A DNA stretch of 64,000 bases. Source: Pseudomonadota bacterium. Its GTDB lineage: Bacteria; Pseudomonadota; Gammaproteobacteria; Pseudomonadales; Azotimanducaceae. The translations under genes and the position numbers were made by a program. The stretch spans positions 1 through 64,000 of the forward strand of contig JACZXA010000001.1 in the NCBI GenBank assembly GCA_022571865.1, written 5' to 3'. Within the stretch, counting starts at the first letter, position 1; each line of letters starts with the position of its first letter. Of the stretch, positions 7,865 to 16,760 are shown piece by piece. A model generated the notes under the pieces. The model was not told the origin of the DNA and made no database searches. It saw nothing but the letters and a program-made list of their open reading frames with translations.

Positions 7865-9241
7865 TTAGTTCTGAATTTCGACAATCGCCTGATAAGTCAG
7901 ATTCTTGAAGTCCGAGCCGAGTCGCGTACGGTGGGGAATACTCTGTACCATGAATATGCCAATAAGCTGTTCTTCGGGGTCGATCCAGAACCGTGTCCCC
8001 GCAGCACCTCCCCAGTTGTACTCACCCACCGAACCGAGTTCTCCGATCCGACCCTGATCCAGCGCTACGGCAAAGCCGAGGCCAAATCCGACTCCGCGTC
8101 TGCCAAAGCCCATCTCCATGTCGCCGAGGTGGTTGATGGTCATCAGTTCCACCGTTTTGGGCGACAGGATGCGCACCCCGTCGAGCTCACCGCCATTCAA
8201 CATCATCTGGCTGAAACGCATGTAGTCGCGGGCTGTCGACACCAGTCCACCACCGCCGCTTTCGAAGGTTGCACCTTCCATGAAGCTATCGTTGACGCTT
8301 GCCGGAGAAACGACCAGGGTTGACGAGGTGTTGGGGGTCAGGAACGCACTGGCTCCCTCTTCTGTGCCTTCCGGGCTATAAATCTGTGCAAGGCGATCGA
8401 GTTTTTCTTGCGGTACGGTGAAGCTCGTATCCACCATGTCCAATGGCTCGAAAAGACGTTTTTGGAGGAACTCGCCGAACCGCATACCCGAGACTACTTC
8501 CACCAGACGGCCCTGAATGTCAACCGAGACGCTGTAGTGCCAACGCGTGCCGGGGTCATATTGCAGCGGAATCTTGCCCAGTTGGGTCACGAATTGCTCC
8601 AGCGTATCACCCGCTTGCATCAGATCCGCCGCTCGATATTGCTTATCAACCTCAGTGTTGCCAAAAAATCCGTAGGAGAACCCGGCGGTATGCGAAAGCA
8701 GGTCCCGTATTGTCGGCTGCCGGCTCGGTTTGCGTGTCTGACCCTCTTTGGATTCATCCCCGACGCCCACGGTGCTACTGGTCGTACCGTCCGAGACAGC
8801 CACGGTTTCTCCATCCGCCGTGGAGGTCGCAACGACCAGGTTGGCGAGTTCGGGGATGTATCGAGCCACCGGATCATTCAGAAAGAAGTGGCCTTCTTCG
8901 TACAGCATCATGACAGCGACGCTGGTCATGGGTTTGCTCATCGAATAGATCCGGAAAATGTCATCCATCTCCATCGGCTTTGCGGCTTCACGGTCGCTTT
9001 GCCCGTAGGTTTCACGGTAAACGATTCGACCGTTGCGAGCGATCATACCCAGCCCGCCAACCATGACACCTTGTGCTACGGCTTGATTCATGTGATCGGT
9101 CAGACGTTGTAGCCGTTCGCTGGACATTCCCACTCGCGACGGCTGCGTGGTCGGCAGTTCGCGGCCGAAAGCAAGAGGGACGGCCGAGACGAGTATTACG
9201 ATCGACCAATAGATTTTTAAAATCCTGAGAGGCGTTGACAT
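7865..9241 (-). CDS. Serine hydrolase, beta-lactamase/class C type
   Basis: A 458-residue exported protein of the beta-lactamase (PF00144) family, which includes esterases, D-aminopeptidases and class C enzymes. A signal peptide (YWSIVILVSAVPLAFG) is followed by the SxxK nucleophile motif YSMSKPMTS and then DLLSHTAGFSYGF. The Tyr motif is HYSVSVD. The third conserved region near the end reads YNWGGAAGTRFWIDPEE, a frequent HxG-like position in these esterases. The long Ser/Thr/Gly insertion before the SHTAG segment is unusual. The ATG at 9241 is used because the export signal begins there; the upstream extension is not coding. Divergent from the Rieske gene. Confidence 0.85.
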   Translation of the reverse strand: MSTPLRILKIYWSIVILVSAVPLAFGRELPTTQPSRVGMSSERLQRLTDHMNQAVAQGVMVGGLGMIARNGRIVYRETYGQSDREAAKPMEMDDIFRIYSMSKPMTSVAVMMLYEEGHFFLNDPVARYIPELANLVVATSTADGETVAVSDGTTSSTVGVGDESKEGQTRKPSRQPTIRDLLSHTAGFSYGFFGNTEVDKQYRAADLMQAGDTLEQFVTQLGKIPLQYDPGTRWHYSVSVDIQGRLVEVVSGMRFGEFLQKRLFEPLDMVDTSFTVPQEKLDRLAQIYSPEGTEEGASAFLTPNTSSTLVVSPASVNDSFMEGATFESGGGGLVSTARDYMRFSQMMLNGGELDGVRILSPKTVELMTINHLGDMEMGFGRRGVGFGLGFAVALDQGRIGELGSVGEYNWGGAAGTRFWIDPEEQLIGIFMVQSIPHRTRLGSDFKNLTYQAIVEIQN

Positions 9242-9446
9242 ATGAATGGCTCCAAGAGTCTTCGTTGTTGGGCAATCCCACAGGCTAATCGGTTGCAGGC
9301 ACTCGCACAATAATGGAGTGACGCGGTGCTCACATCGACGAGATGAACCGGGACGCCTTTGGGGATATCGTAGGTGCTGGAGATTCCCGCGGGTGGTAGG
9401 CTCACCTCGCCCGTTAAGCAATCAAGCACCGACGTGGAGGAACGTG

Positions 9447-10583
9447 ATGGCCGGACTCTTGAGCGATGCAGCCGTAATCGAGCGCGTATTCAAGCACATT
9501 GACGACAAGACCACCGATGTCGGTGACGAGCTCTGGCGAGAACCCGTTGAAAATTACCGTTCGATGGATCGACATCTAGCCGAGCTTGAACTTCTGCAAC
9601 GACTGCCAATTCCGTTCTGCCCGTCAGCGGCACTGCCGGACACCGGCTCCTATGTTGCTCGCAGCGCGGCTGGCACACCGCTCGTGGTCGTTCGCGGTGA
9701 AGACGGGGTGGTGCGGGCATTTCGAAACGCCTGCCGGCATCGCGGCATGCAAGTGGCTCAGGGCAGCGGCTGCGTGAAAGCATTCGTGTGCGGTTACCAC
9801 GGTTGGACCTATCGACTGGACGGGCGACTTCGACATATCCCCCACGACGACGGATTTCCCGATCTTGACAAAGCCGAGCACTCCCTCGTCGCTGTCGACG
9901 TCTCTGAACGTCATGGTTTGATTTTTGTGACTCAGAAAGAACCGTTGGATGACGGGGCGCTCAATGGCCTTGACGACCTGCCGGACCTGATCACACCCGA
10001 CCAGCAGATCTTTGCCTCGGGCGACAACGTTTCGGATGTGAACTGGAAGCTCAGCATGGAAGGCAACCTGGAGGGGTATCACATCAAACCCACCCACCGG
10101 GAGACGTTTTATCCCTACGGCTTCGACAACCTGAACGTTGTTGAAACGTTCGGCAACAACAGCCGTGTGACCTTTCCATTCCGGCGCATCGAGAAGCTAC
10201 GTAACGTGACCCCGGCGTCGCGCAAGATCGCTGGAATGGTCACTTACGTTTATCATCTCTTTCCCAACGTCTCGATTGCGGTATTGTCCAACCACACCAT
10301 AGTGACGATCTCCGAACCCCTGTCACCCACAAAGACACGCTTCATCAATTACCGCCTGACCAACGTAGGTACTTTAGGAGATACGGATAGCGAGCGGGCA
10401 GAACGAGACGCGACCTTCGTTGCTGATACCGGCGGAAAGGAAGACGCCGCCAGAGTGCGGGCAATACAGGATAGCATTGCAAGTGGCGCCAACGAACATT
10501 TTACCTACGGTAAATTCGAGAAGGCGATCGTGCACTTCCACAAATCGTTGACTGGCATGTTGCATAGATTGGAGTCGGGTTAG
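9447..10583 (+). CDS. Rieske non-haem iron oxygenase, alpha subunit
   Basis: A 378-residue aromatic-ring-hydroxylating type oxygenase. The Rieske [2Fe-2S] site is C96-R-H98 (NACRHRG) with C115-G-Y-H118 (VCGYHGWTY), spaced as usual. The mononuclear iron region reads EGNLEGYHIKPTHRETF, with the two His. The C-terminal half has the star-type catalytic fold. The enzyme would use electrons from a separate reductase, not encoded nearby, to oxygenate an organic substrate that cannot be named. The start at 9447 follows GTGGAGGAACG, a good ribosome site. Confidence 0.9.
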   Translation: MAGLLSDAAVIERVFKHIDDKTTDVGDELWREPVENYRSMDRHLAELELLQRLPIPFCPSAALPDTGSYVARSAAGTPLVVVRGEDGVVRAFRNACRHRGMQVAQGSGCVKAFVCGYHGWTYRLDGRLRHIPHDDGFPDLDKAEHSLVAVDVSERHGLIFVTQKEPLDDGALNGLDDLPDLITPDQQIFASGDNVSDVNWKLSMEGNLEGYHIKPTHRETFYPYGFDNLNVVETFGNNSRVTFPFRRIEKLRNVTPASRKIAGMVTYVYHLFPNVSIAVLSNHTIVTISEPLSPTKTRFINYRLTNVGTLGDTDSERAERDATFVADTGGKEDAARVRAIQDSIASGANEHFTYGKFEKAIVHFHKSLTGMLHRLESG

Positions 10584-10781
10584 AATAGCCGCTCACGACC
10601 CGAACGCGACGTTCGACTCCGACCTATACAGACGCATATAGGAAAGTTGACAACGGCCACTGGACCACGGGAAATGCATGCGACTGCGCAAAAAGCAATT
10701 CATGGAACTCGGGGCATCGGAAACGCGAGCGGCCGAGTTTCGGTCTGCCTGAATCGACTGCTCCCAGCCAACGACATCGAA

Positions 10782-11420
10782 CTAAAACTGATGGGCCCGG
10801 TTGATCGCCAATGCGTTTACCGGTTTAGAAGCGCTTAGATATCGCGCCGTCGTTCGGATGTCCGCAAGCCCCAACATAATCCGCACGGCCTCCATATTTT
10901 CGGTTTTGTTGAGTATATGGATGGAGCGGGTTCTGCGCAGGGACTCCATTCCATACAAACTTGCATCAAGCCCGATGTCTTCTGTCCAGGATTTGACGAG
11001 ACGGCTTACCTGGCGGACCGACATAGGAGTCAAGCCACCACCGAGACGCCCCGTGAACAGATAACCGCCTGGTTTTTTACCGGATTGATCTATCCACCTC
11101 GCAAGGGTTTTTTTCGTTGCTTTCGACAACACACATTGGACGCGCTCTCCAAATTTAGCCGTCGTCAGTTCAAGCGGATCCCGCATCACGCGATCACGCT
11201 TCCTCACATCTTTCACGGTCAATACAAGAAGATCCTGGGCCCGTAACATGGTGTCGATTGCGGTTGAGAACAACGCCAGGTCTCGTAAGGCGCCGTCACC
11301 TCGTTTCGTCAGCATCTTCTTGATGCGTGTTACTTCAGCAAGGCTCAAGGGAGCACGTTGTCCGACTTCGCGCCCCTTGTTCCAAGGGGACGGTTTCCTC
11401 TTCACTTTCCTCTTTGCCAT
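10782..11420 (-). CDS. Tyrosine-recombinase/integrase-like protein with degenerate active site
   Basis: A 212-residue protein resembling the short integrases whose C-terminus reads SLRRTKAT...NLRAVQLLLGH...TTVRYL. Here the segment is YGMESLRRTRSIHILNKTENMEAV, then IMLGLADIRTTARYLS. The first catalytic Arg region (TMLRAQDLL), the second Arg and the final Tyr are present. The His before SLRR is Glu, and the LGH motif is LGL. The N-terminus is Lys/Arg-rich (AKRKVKRKPSPWNKG). It may be inactive or regulatory, and no attachment sites are visible. The ATG at 11420 is preferred over 11459 because the basic N-terminus typical of the family starts there. Confidence 0.75.
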   Translation of the reverse strand: MAKRKVKRKPSPWNKGREVGQRAPLSLAEVTRIKKMLTKRGDGALRDLALFSTAIDTMLRAQDLLVLTVKDVRKRDRVMRDPLELTTAKFGERVQCVLSKATKKTLARWIDQSGKKPGGYLFTGRLGGGLTPMSVRQVSRLVKSWTEDIGLDASLYGMESLRRTRSIHILNKTENMEAVRIMLGLADIRTTARYLSASKPVNALAINRAHQF

Positions 11421-11868
11421 GATCCTGATCCCTCTGATGATGCTCAGACCGGCTGCCAAAAACTATCGAACACGAACCCGATACTTTTTGCCGTCAGCAA
11501 CAAACGCTACCAACCGACGTTCAGCCAAATTTCCCCGACTAAGTATAGCTCGCATCGGCGAACCTGCCAGCTTTAACCTCCATAGACAAAAGCAGACGTT
11601 CAACAACCACTATTGAGAGCCCGCAACCCGCTATTCGCGTATACGTTACTCAAACGCGTACTTGGAAGAACGCCTGACACGATCCGACAATCTACCGAGT
11701 CCGGCTGCCGAGTGGTTTCCCGATTGAACAGCCGTGGCCTCAGGATAAGTCGTTAAGACCGTGGCTTTCGGCACTTCGATCCAAAGGGTGGGCGGCTCCG
11801 GTCTTTTCAGTACAATGTTCTACTACACAGTTACAGATGCTGTTTGAATTGATGGACGGGTGATTACG
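11421..11868. other. Intergenic region, no gene seen
   Basis: About 450 bases between divergent genes. No ORF with coding character, RNA gene or repeat was recognised. It must contain the promoters of both neighbours. Confidence 0.4.
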
Positions 11869-12324
11869 ATGAAATGCACGCTGGCAGTGACGCTGCTATT
11901 AACCACACTTGGAGCAGTGGTCGCACCAAGCTTCGCAGATAGCAAGCCCGAAGAACAAATTCTGCAATCGCTGCAGATTTACTTTCAAGCCTGGAACGAG
12001 CCCGTAGCAGATAAACGTGATGCGCTGTTGAAGGACTGCTGGGCCGACAACGCCGAGTACACCGACCCCAGCACCCATGCGAAAGGTCGAGCGGCGTTGT
12101 CCATTGAAATTGGAAAATTTCTGGGCAACGAACAACTCAAAGGATTTTCCATCGTGCAGGCGTCAAATATCGATGTGCATCATCGGGTGTTCCGGTTCCA
12201 ATGGGAGATGCGCGATCCAGATGGCAACACAGTATCACCCGGCATGGACTACGGTGAGTACGATGATCAAGGTCGTATCACCAAAATCGTCGGGTTCTTT
12301 GGGCCGTTTCAGGAGTCACAATAA
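11869..12324 (+). CDS. Exported SnoaL-like (NTF2-fold) protein
   Basis: A 151-residue protein with a signal peptide (LAVTLLLTTLGAVVAPSFA) and an NTF2/SnoaL-type body. The helix is LQIYFQAWNE, followed by WADNAEYTDPSTHAKGRAAL, the hallmark 'dark centre, YTDP' loop, and a C-terminal sheet ending MDYGEYDDQGRITKIVGFFG. Such proteins bind small hydrophobic ligands or act as cyclases or isomerases; the substrate is unknown. The ATG at 11869 is chosen over GTG 11860. Five bases separate it from the next gene, so the two are co-transcribed. Confidence 0.8.
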   Translation: MKCTLAVTLLLTTLGAVVAPSFADSKPEEQILQSLQIYFQAWNEPVADKRDALLKDCWADNAEYTDPSTHAKGRAALSIEIGKFLGNEQLKGFSIVQASNIDVHHRVFRFQWEMRDPDGNTVSPGMDYGEYDDQGRITKIVGFFGPFQESQ

Positions 12325-12329
12325 GAGAC

Positions 12330-13046
12330 ATGGCCTTGAAAAATACGATCGAGAAGATCGGCTGGGTGGTGGTTATCCTCCTGGTGTTCGTTGGGCTGAT
12401 GAGTATTGCTGGTCGGCTTTACGTCGTTGTAGGTACGATGCTTGATGCTTCTTTTATAGAATCCGACCCGACATCGTTCGATGGCCGCTATAACGTCAAC
12501 CCGGTCTTGACTTTGTCGCATCTTGTTCCCGGGTTTTTGTTCATGTTGTTAGGCCCGTTTCAATTCATCAAAAACGTGCGTGCTAAATGGATACAGCTAC
12601 ATCGCTGGTCCGGCAGGGTCTTTATCGTCTCGAGCCTGATTGCCGGTGTGGCGGCGTTGGTCGTCACCGTGCGGCTGCCGGTTTTTGGAAACCTGTCGGC
12701 GCTGGTGGGCGTTACGCTATTTGGAACAATATTTCTGTTCGCATTACTCAAGGCCTACTTTCATATTCGAAAACGCGAAATTGCGCAGCACCGCGAATGG
12801 ATGATTCGCGCCTTTGCGCTGGGGTTAGGTATTGCGACCTTTCGTGTTCAACTCATACTTCTTCAGTCTTTTACCGACTATGGGTTTGTTGAAATATGGG
12901 ATACCGTGGCATGGTTCGGGTTCGCCACGAACCTGATCGTCGCGGAGATCTGGATCAATGTGTCCAGGGGGGGAGTCAAAAATAGCAAAGCTCAACCACA
13001 GATGGAGTTGCCTTCATCGCTTCCGCAGCCATCTGCCCAGCCGTAA
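12330..13046 (+). CDS. DUF2306 membrane protein
   Basis: A 238-residue integral membrane protein with about six transmembrane segments: VVVILLVFVGLMSI, HLVPGFLFMLLGPFQF, VSSLIAGVAALVV, LVGVTLFGTIFLFALL and two more. The QLHRWSGRVF and QHREWMIRAFALGLG motifs are characteristic of DUF2306. Role unknown, though a haem- or electron-transfer-related function has been suggested for relatives with such His pairs; that is inference. Its last 55 bases overlap the convergent TPR gene. Confidence 0.8.
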   Translation: MALKNTIEKIGWVVVILLVFVGLMSIAGRLYVVVGTMLDASFIESDPTSFDGRYNVNPVLTLSHLVPGFLFMLLGPFQFIKNVRAKWIQLHRWSGRVFIVSSLIAGVAALVVTVRLPVFGNLSALVGVTLFGTIFLFALLKAYFHIRKREIAQHREWMIRAFALGLGIATFRVQLILLQSFTDYGFVEIWDTVAWFGFATNLIVAEIWINVSRGGVKNSKAQPQMELPSSLPQPSAQP

Positions 13047-14605
13047 CGGCGCCAATAGTTGGTCAAACCCACTGTCCCCATCAGTTCCGAAAAACGAGGG
13101 TCCTGGCGAAAACCAGCCAGCTTGTCGCTCCAGAGTAAATGAAGGGGTAAGCCGCGTTGCCGCGCTAACGCTTCGGCAAGGCGAAAAGCGCTATCCAGGT
13201 CGCCTTCGACAACCAAGGTGAGGAATTCGGACCCGACCTCTACTTCCATTTTCCCGTCAGGTAAGGTTTCAAACCCCAGAATTTCCGCGCGTGCCATGGC
13301 TTCCTCGGCTTGCGCATCCAGACCAACCGCACCCAGGATCATGGAGAGGTTGGCCTGTATCACCGCACTGTTTTTGTCCAGCTCCACCGCCAGCCTCGCC
13401 TCTTCGAGGGCCGCTTCAAATCGGCCGACCGAGCTCAGGTGAAGGCTGTACCAATGGTGTGCCGTCGGTTCACTCGGATCCATTGAGGTTGCGAAATAAA
13501 ACCCGGTTTGCGCATCGCTCCAGGACCAGCGATCGTCCGAAATGCGCGCGAGCACCGCATGGGCTTCGGCAAGACTCTCGTCAATTGTCAATGCCTGATA
13601 GGCAGCCTCACTCGCCAACTCGAAAAAAACCTCCGGGGGTTCATGCGAATAGTTGGGGATCAGCACATAGGCCGCAGCAAGGTTGGAGTAAGCACGGGAA
13701 AACCCCGGATCCCTCGCGAGCGCAGCCTGAAACAGCTCCACACTTTCCTCAATGGCCTCGAGGCCGCGTTGTTTCCACAACGCTCGACCACGTAGATACA
13801 GCGTATAAGCCTGCGCATCTCGAGTAGGTGGAGCGGTAAGGGAGAATGCTTCGACTCCGGTCAACTGGATCTGCAGATTGGTTACTATTGCTCGTGCAAT
13901 CTCGTCCTGAACCGCGAAGATATCTTCGAGCTTGCGATCATAGGTTTGCGACCAGAGGTGGTAACCGCTTCTCGCATCGATGAGCTGTGCCGTGATCCGG
14001 ACCTCCTTTGCGTTGTCAGACCAGCGCACGCTGCCTTCCAGCACCGTCGCAACCCCAAGTTGGGCTGCGATTTCGCGGATGTCCATGCCTTGATTCTTGT
14101 ATGCGAAAGAGGAAGTGCGTGCCGCAACCTTCAGCCCGGGAACTTTGCTGAGCAGGTTCAAGAGTTCTTCGGAGACCCCATCGCTGAAGTAGTCACTGGT
14201 ATCGCTTCCTAGATTGACAAACGGCAACACGGCAATGGAATCAAGAGGAACTTGTTCGGAATCGCTAAATCTCCAGAAAAACAAGCTTGCGAACAATGAA
14301 GTGGCAAGCACGATCAATCCGATGGAAGACAATCGTCCTTTGGCGCTGTGAACGACCGCTGCCACTTCCGGAGTACTTTCGGTTCGATGAATTCCATCGG
14401 GATTGATATCGAATATCCACGCAAGCACCAATGCGATTGGAAATCCGGCAATGAGCAGAACCACGATGATCGTGATCAACTCTTCGGGCAGGTTGAGTGC
14501 GGGTAACACCGTGGCTGATACTTCGGTGACGATCCAGGCTGTCACTCCGTATACCCCGGCCACGCGAAACACCCGTCGGCGTTTGAGTTCTGTCATCAGC
14601 GCCAT
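12992..14605 (-). CDS. Membrane-anchored TolB/FlgO-domain TPR protein
   Basis: About 537 residues. The N-terminus (LKRRRVFRVAGVYGVTAWI) has two membrane segments, then a proline-rich linker and a third (SSIGLIVLATSLFASLFFW). A FlgO/TolB-like domain follows (SIAVLPFVNLGSDTSDYFSDG, SEELLNLLSKVPGLKVAART, VLEGSVRWS...VRITAQLIDA, LWSQTYDR). The C-terminal half is tetratricopeptide repeats. Proteins of this build are common in marine proteobacteria and often carry a transcriptional or adenylate-cyclase domain, which is missing here. Probably an envelope scaffold or sensor. The ATG at 14605 begins MALMTELKRRR. Confidence 0.8.
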   Translation of the reverse strand: MALMTELKRRRVFRVAGVYGVTAWIVTEVSATVLPALNLPEELITIIVVLLIAGFPIALVLAWIFDINPDGIHRTESTPEVAAVVHSAKGRLSSIGLIVLATSLFASLFFWRFSDSEQVPLDSIAVLPFVNLGSDTSDYFSDGVSEELLNLLSKVPGLKVAARTSSFAYKNQGMDIREIAAQLGVATVLEGSVRWSDNAKEVRITAQLIDARSGYHLWSQTYDRKLEDIFAVQDEIARAIVTNLQIQLTGVEAFSLTAPPTRDAQAYTLYLRGRALWKQRGLEAIEESVELFQAALARDPGFSRAYSNLAAAYVLIPNYSHEPPEVFFELASEAAYQALTIDESLAEAHAVLARISDDRWSWSDAQTGFYFATSMDPSEPTAHHWYSLHLSSVGRFEAALEEARLAVELDKNSAVIQANLSMILGAVGLDAQAEEAMARAEILGFETLPDGKMEVEVGSEFLTLVVEGDLDSAFRLAEALARQRGLPLHLLWSDKLAGFRQDPRFSELMGTVGLTNYWRRYGWADGCGSDEGNSICG

Positions 14606-14698
14606 GTCGCGAGTATACCCCCCGACGCTCGCGAGGGACCAAACGGACTGCATCGTCATCATGGCGGGTATCTTTTAAAGGCAGTCAGCCCGGACGAG

Positions 14699-15595
14699 CT
14701 AAGATTCTTCCGCGCAGAGTTCGATTTCTCCATTGAACGTTTTCAACCGAACGGTGCGGTCTCCATCACCCCGGCTGAAACGCAGCAACCGCCCAGGCCC
14801 GTACCGACTCTTGCGTTCGACTTTTTCGCCAAAACAATTTTCGATGTCTCCGTTGAAGGTTTCGATGTCTACCTTGAGGTTTGCACCATTGGCCAGATTC
14901 ACGGTGATTTCGCCGTTGATGGATTCGCAATCGATGCGTCCACCCGCTGCTAAATCTGCAGTAATTTCAACGTCACCCGCGGTAGTCCTCAAGCGAGCGC
15001 GCGAGATTGTCCCGGCATGGATCTCTACATCGCCGCTAACGGTAGATGTCTCGAGTTCACCTGCGACTCCGAAAATTTCCGTATCACCACTTACGGTAGA
15101 AACCGTGAGCAAGCTCTCGTGACCATGACCTTTGATTACTATGTCACCACTGACGGACTTGGCTTCGAGATCGCTCGCGAACGTTTCGGCGGTAATCTCG
15201 CCTGAAATCGTTTCCAAACGCTGCACACCTTTGACGCCGGTTACCTCGATGTCGGTAGCCACACCGTTGACCGCCAGCTCGCTGCCCTGGGGCACGTGAA
15301 CGATGAGATGGCTGCTCTCGGAACGATGGGAGCCTCGCTGATAGAGCACCTTGATCGTCGTGTGGCTCCCCTCACGTTTGAACTCGAGCCCCTTTGTTCC
15401 GTCACCCAGCGTACCCGTCACCTCGACGGTGTCTTCATCCCAACCAATCACGGTGATGCTACCGGCGGTGTTGGATATATGGACGTGGCCATTCGGGTCA
15501 GCCGAATCTCGTTCATCAATATCCTCCGCGTGTGCACTCGGTGCCATCGCGAACAGTGCAGTCGCGACGAATGGCAAAATAATTCTGCGAATCAT
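14699..15595 (-). CDS. Exported DUF4097 beta-repeat protein
   Basis: A 298-residue protein with a signal peptide (IILPFVATALFAMAPSAHA) and a right-handed beta-helix-like body. Repeats of the type TVSGDVEI, SVSGDIVIKG and TTAGDVEIT recur about every 20 residues, the DUF4097 pattern. The family lies beside anti-sigma/ECF genes in many genomes and probably senses or shields the envelope. The start overlaps the stop of the anti-sigma gene by four bases, so it is translationally coupled in the ECF operon. Confidence 0.85.
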   Translation of the reverse strand: MIRRIILPFVATALFAMAPSAHAEDIDERDSADPNGHVHISNTAGSITVIGWDEDTVEVTGTLGDGTKGLEFKREGSHTTIKVLYQRGSHRSESSHLIVHVPQGSELAVNGVATDIEVTGVKGVQRLETISGEITAETFASDLEAKSVSGDIVIKGHGHESLLTVSTVSGDTEIFGVAGELETSTVSGDVEIHAGTISRARLRTTAGDVEITADLAAGGRIDCESINGEITVNLANGANLKVDIETFNGDIENCFGEKVERKSRYGPGRLLRFSRGDGDRTVRLKTFNGEIELCAEES

Positions 15596-16152
15596 AATTG
15601 GGTCCTCTCACTCTCATTAACGCGACGGGTCATGCCCTCGATCGTGCCGAGCAGCGTCAGCTGATCGGTGTAGGTGGATAACAACAGATGTATCAACAAG
15701 GCACTGTCCGGATTACTTGCCAGAGCCGTGTTGATCTCCCTGATCGCCTCATCGATATTTTCCAGATTGTCCGCAAGTACCTGGCGGGATTCCGGGGATA
15801 GCTCGTCGAGTTGTTTTTCCAACGATAAAACGAGGTCCGTTCTGGCTTGCACAAACTGCGGCCCCAGGACCAGGTAGTGTGGCTTGAGCGCAACATCCAC
15901 GTAAGCAGGGTTCAAGTCGTTCGACTTTTCGCCCAACTCACCGCCGAGCCACACCGTCAACGCCGACGAGAGACTCACCAGCAAAACGGCTGCGACGGCG
16001 AGTCGTGATGAGGTCCAGATTGAACGGGGGCGTTCGGTCAATCGATTGTGTATGGAAGGCCAAAGATCCTTCGGCGGTAAAACCTCCCTATTCAACGCCC
16101 GGGCACGCTGTAACAGCGGATCATTCTGATCGATGTCACTCACCTTGCTCAT
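15592..16152 (-). CDS. Putative membrane anti-sigma factor
   Basis: A 186-residue protein. A soluble N-terminal region (QRARALNREVLPPKDLWPSI, an anti-sigma-like WPxI segment) precedes one membrane span (LAVAAVLLVSLSSALTVWL). A periplasmic helical part follows (LEKQLDELSPESRQVLADNL). Its start overlaps the sigma-factor gene by 17 bases and its end overlaps the DUF4097 gene. The arrangement is that of a sigma/anti-sigma pair; the zinc-binding HxxxCxxC motif of ZAS anti-sigma factors is not present. Function from context. Confidence 0.7.
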   Translation of the reverse strand: MSKVSDIDQNDPLLQRARALNREVLPPKDLWPSIHNRLTERPRSIWTSSRLAVAAVLLVSLSSALTVWLGGELGEKSNDLNPAYVDVALKPHYLVLGPQFVQARTDLVLSLEKQLDELSPESRQVLADNLENIDEAIREINTALASNPDSALLIHLLLSTYTDQLTLLGTIEGMTRRVNESERTQL

Positions 16153-16690
16153 CTCTTGCTCCCAGCGAGCCCTGTAACAACCGGCGCGCCTGATGGTAGT
16201 GTGCTTTGCTCGTTCCTTCGGCGATCTCGAGCAGACTCGCCGTTTCCTTATGGCCGTAGCCGTATATGCCAAACAGCACGAACACCTCTCGCGCCCGTTG
16301 TGGCAATGCGCCGATAGCACGCTCGAGGTCGACGTCCACTGAGAACCTTTCAGCTATCGCCGTCACGTCTGCCTCCTCATGTCGATGGCGTTTCTCGCGG
16401 CGATAGGCGCCAAGAACCTCATTGACCGCGATGCGGTGTAACCAGGTCGTTATCCCACTCTCGCCACGAAATTCAGCCAATTTCTGCCAGGCTCGCAGGT
16501 AAGTGTTCTGAGTACAGTCCTCGGCGAGGCTCGGGTCCGCCGTCATACGAAGACACAACCCATATATTTTCCCAACGGTTGCCCGATAGAGGGCCTCGAA
16601 TGCCGAGTCGTCGCCCGTTTTCGCCCGCTCGCACAGCCTTTCGACGTCCGCTCTGGAGATTACCGGGGATGGGTTCGGTAATTCTTTCAT
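16136..16690 (-). CDS. ECF-type RNA polymerase sigma factor
   Basis: A 184-residue group 4 sigma factor. Region 2 reads DDSAFEALYRATVGKIYGLCLRM and AEDCTQNTYLRAWQKL. Region 4 reads ALPQRAREVFVLFGIYGYGHKETASLLEI with GTSKAHYHQARRLL. It heads a three-gene operon with its probable anti-sigma factor and a DUF4097 protein. The start at 16690 follows an AGGTGG site; the Met codons at 16720 and 16702 are alternatives. It is divergent from the gamma-glutamyltransferase gene with only 70 bases between starts. Confidence 0.88.
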   Translation of the reverse strand: MKELPNPSPVISRADVERLCERAKTGDDSAFEALYRATVGKIYGLCLRMTADPSLAEDCTQNTYLRAWQKLAEFRGESGITTWLHRIAVNEVLGAYRREKRHRHEEADVTAIAERFSVDVDLERAIGALPQRAREVFVLFGIYGYGHKETASLLEIAEGTSKAHYHQARRLLQGSLGARDEQGE

Positions 16691-16760
16691 GACCACCTGC
16701 ATGATCCTTAGATGGCGCAAAACCGCAAATGGTTTAGCGTGATTCGGGTATTATCGACCC

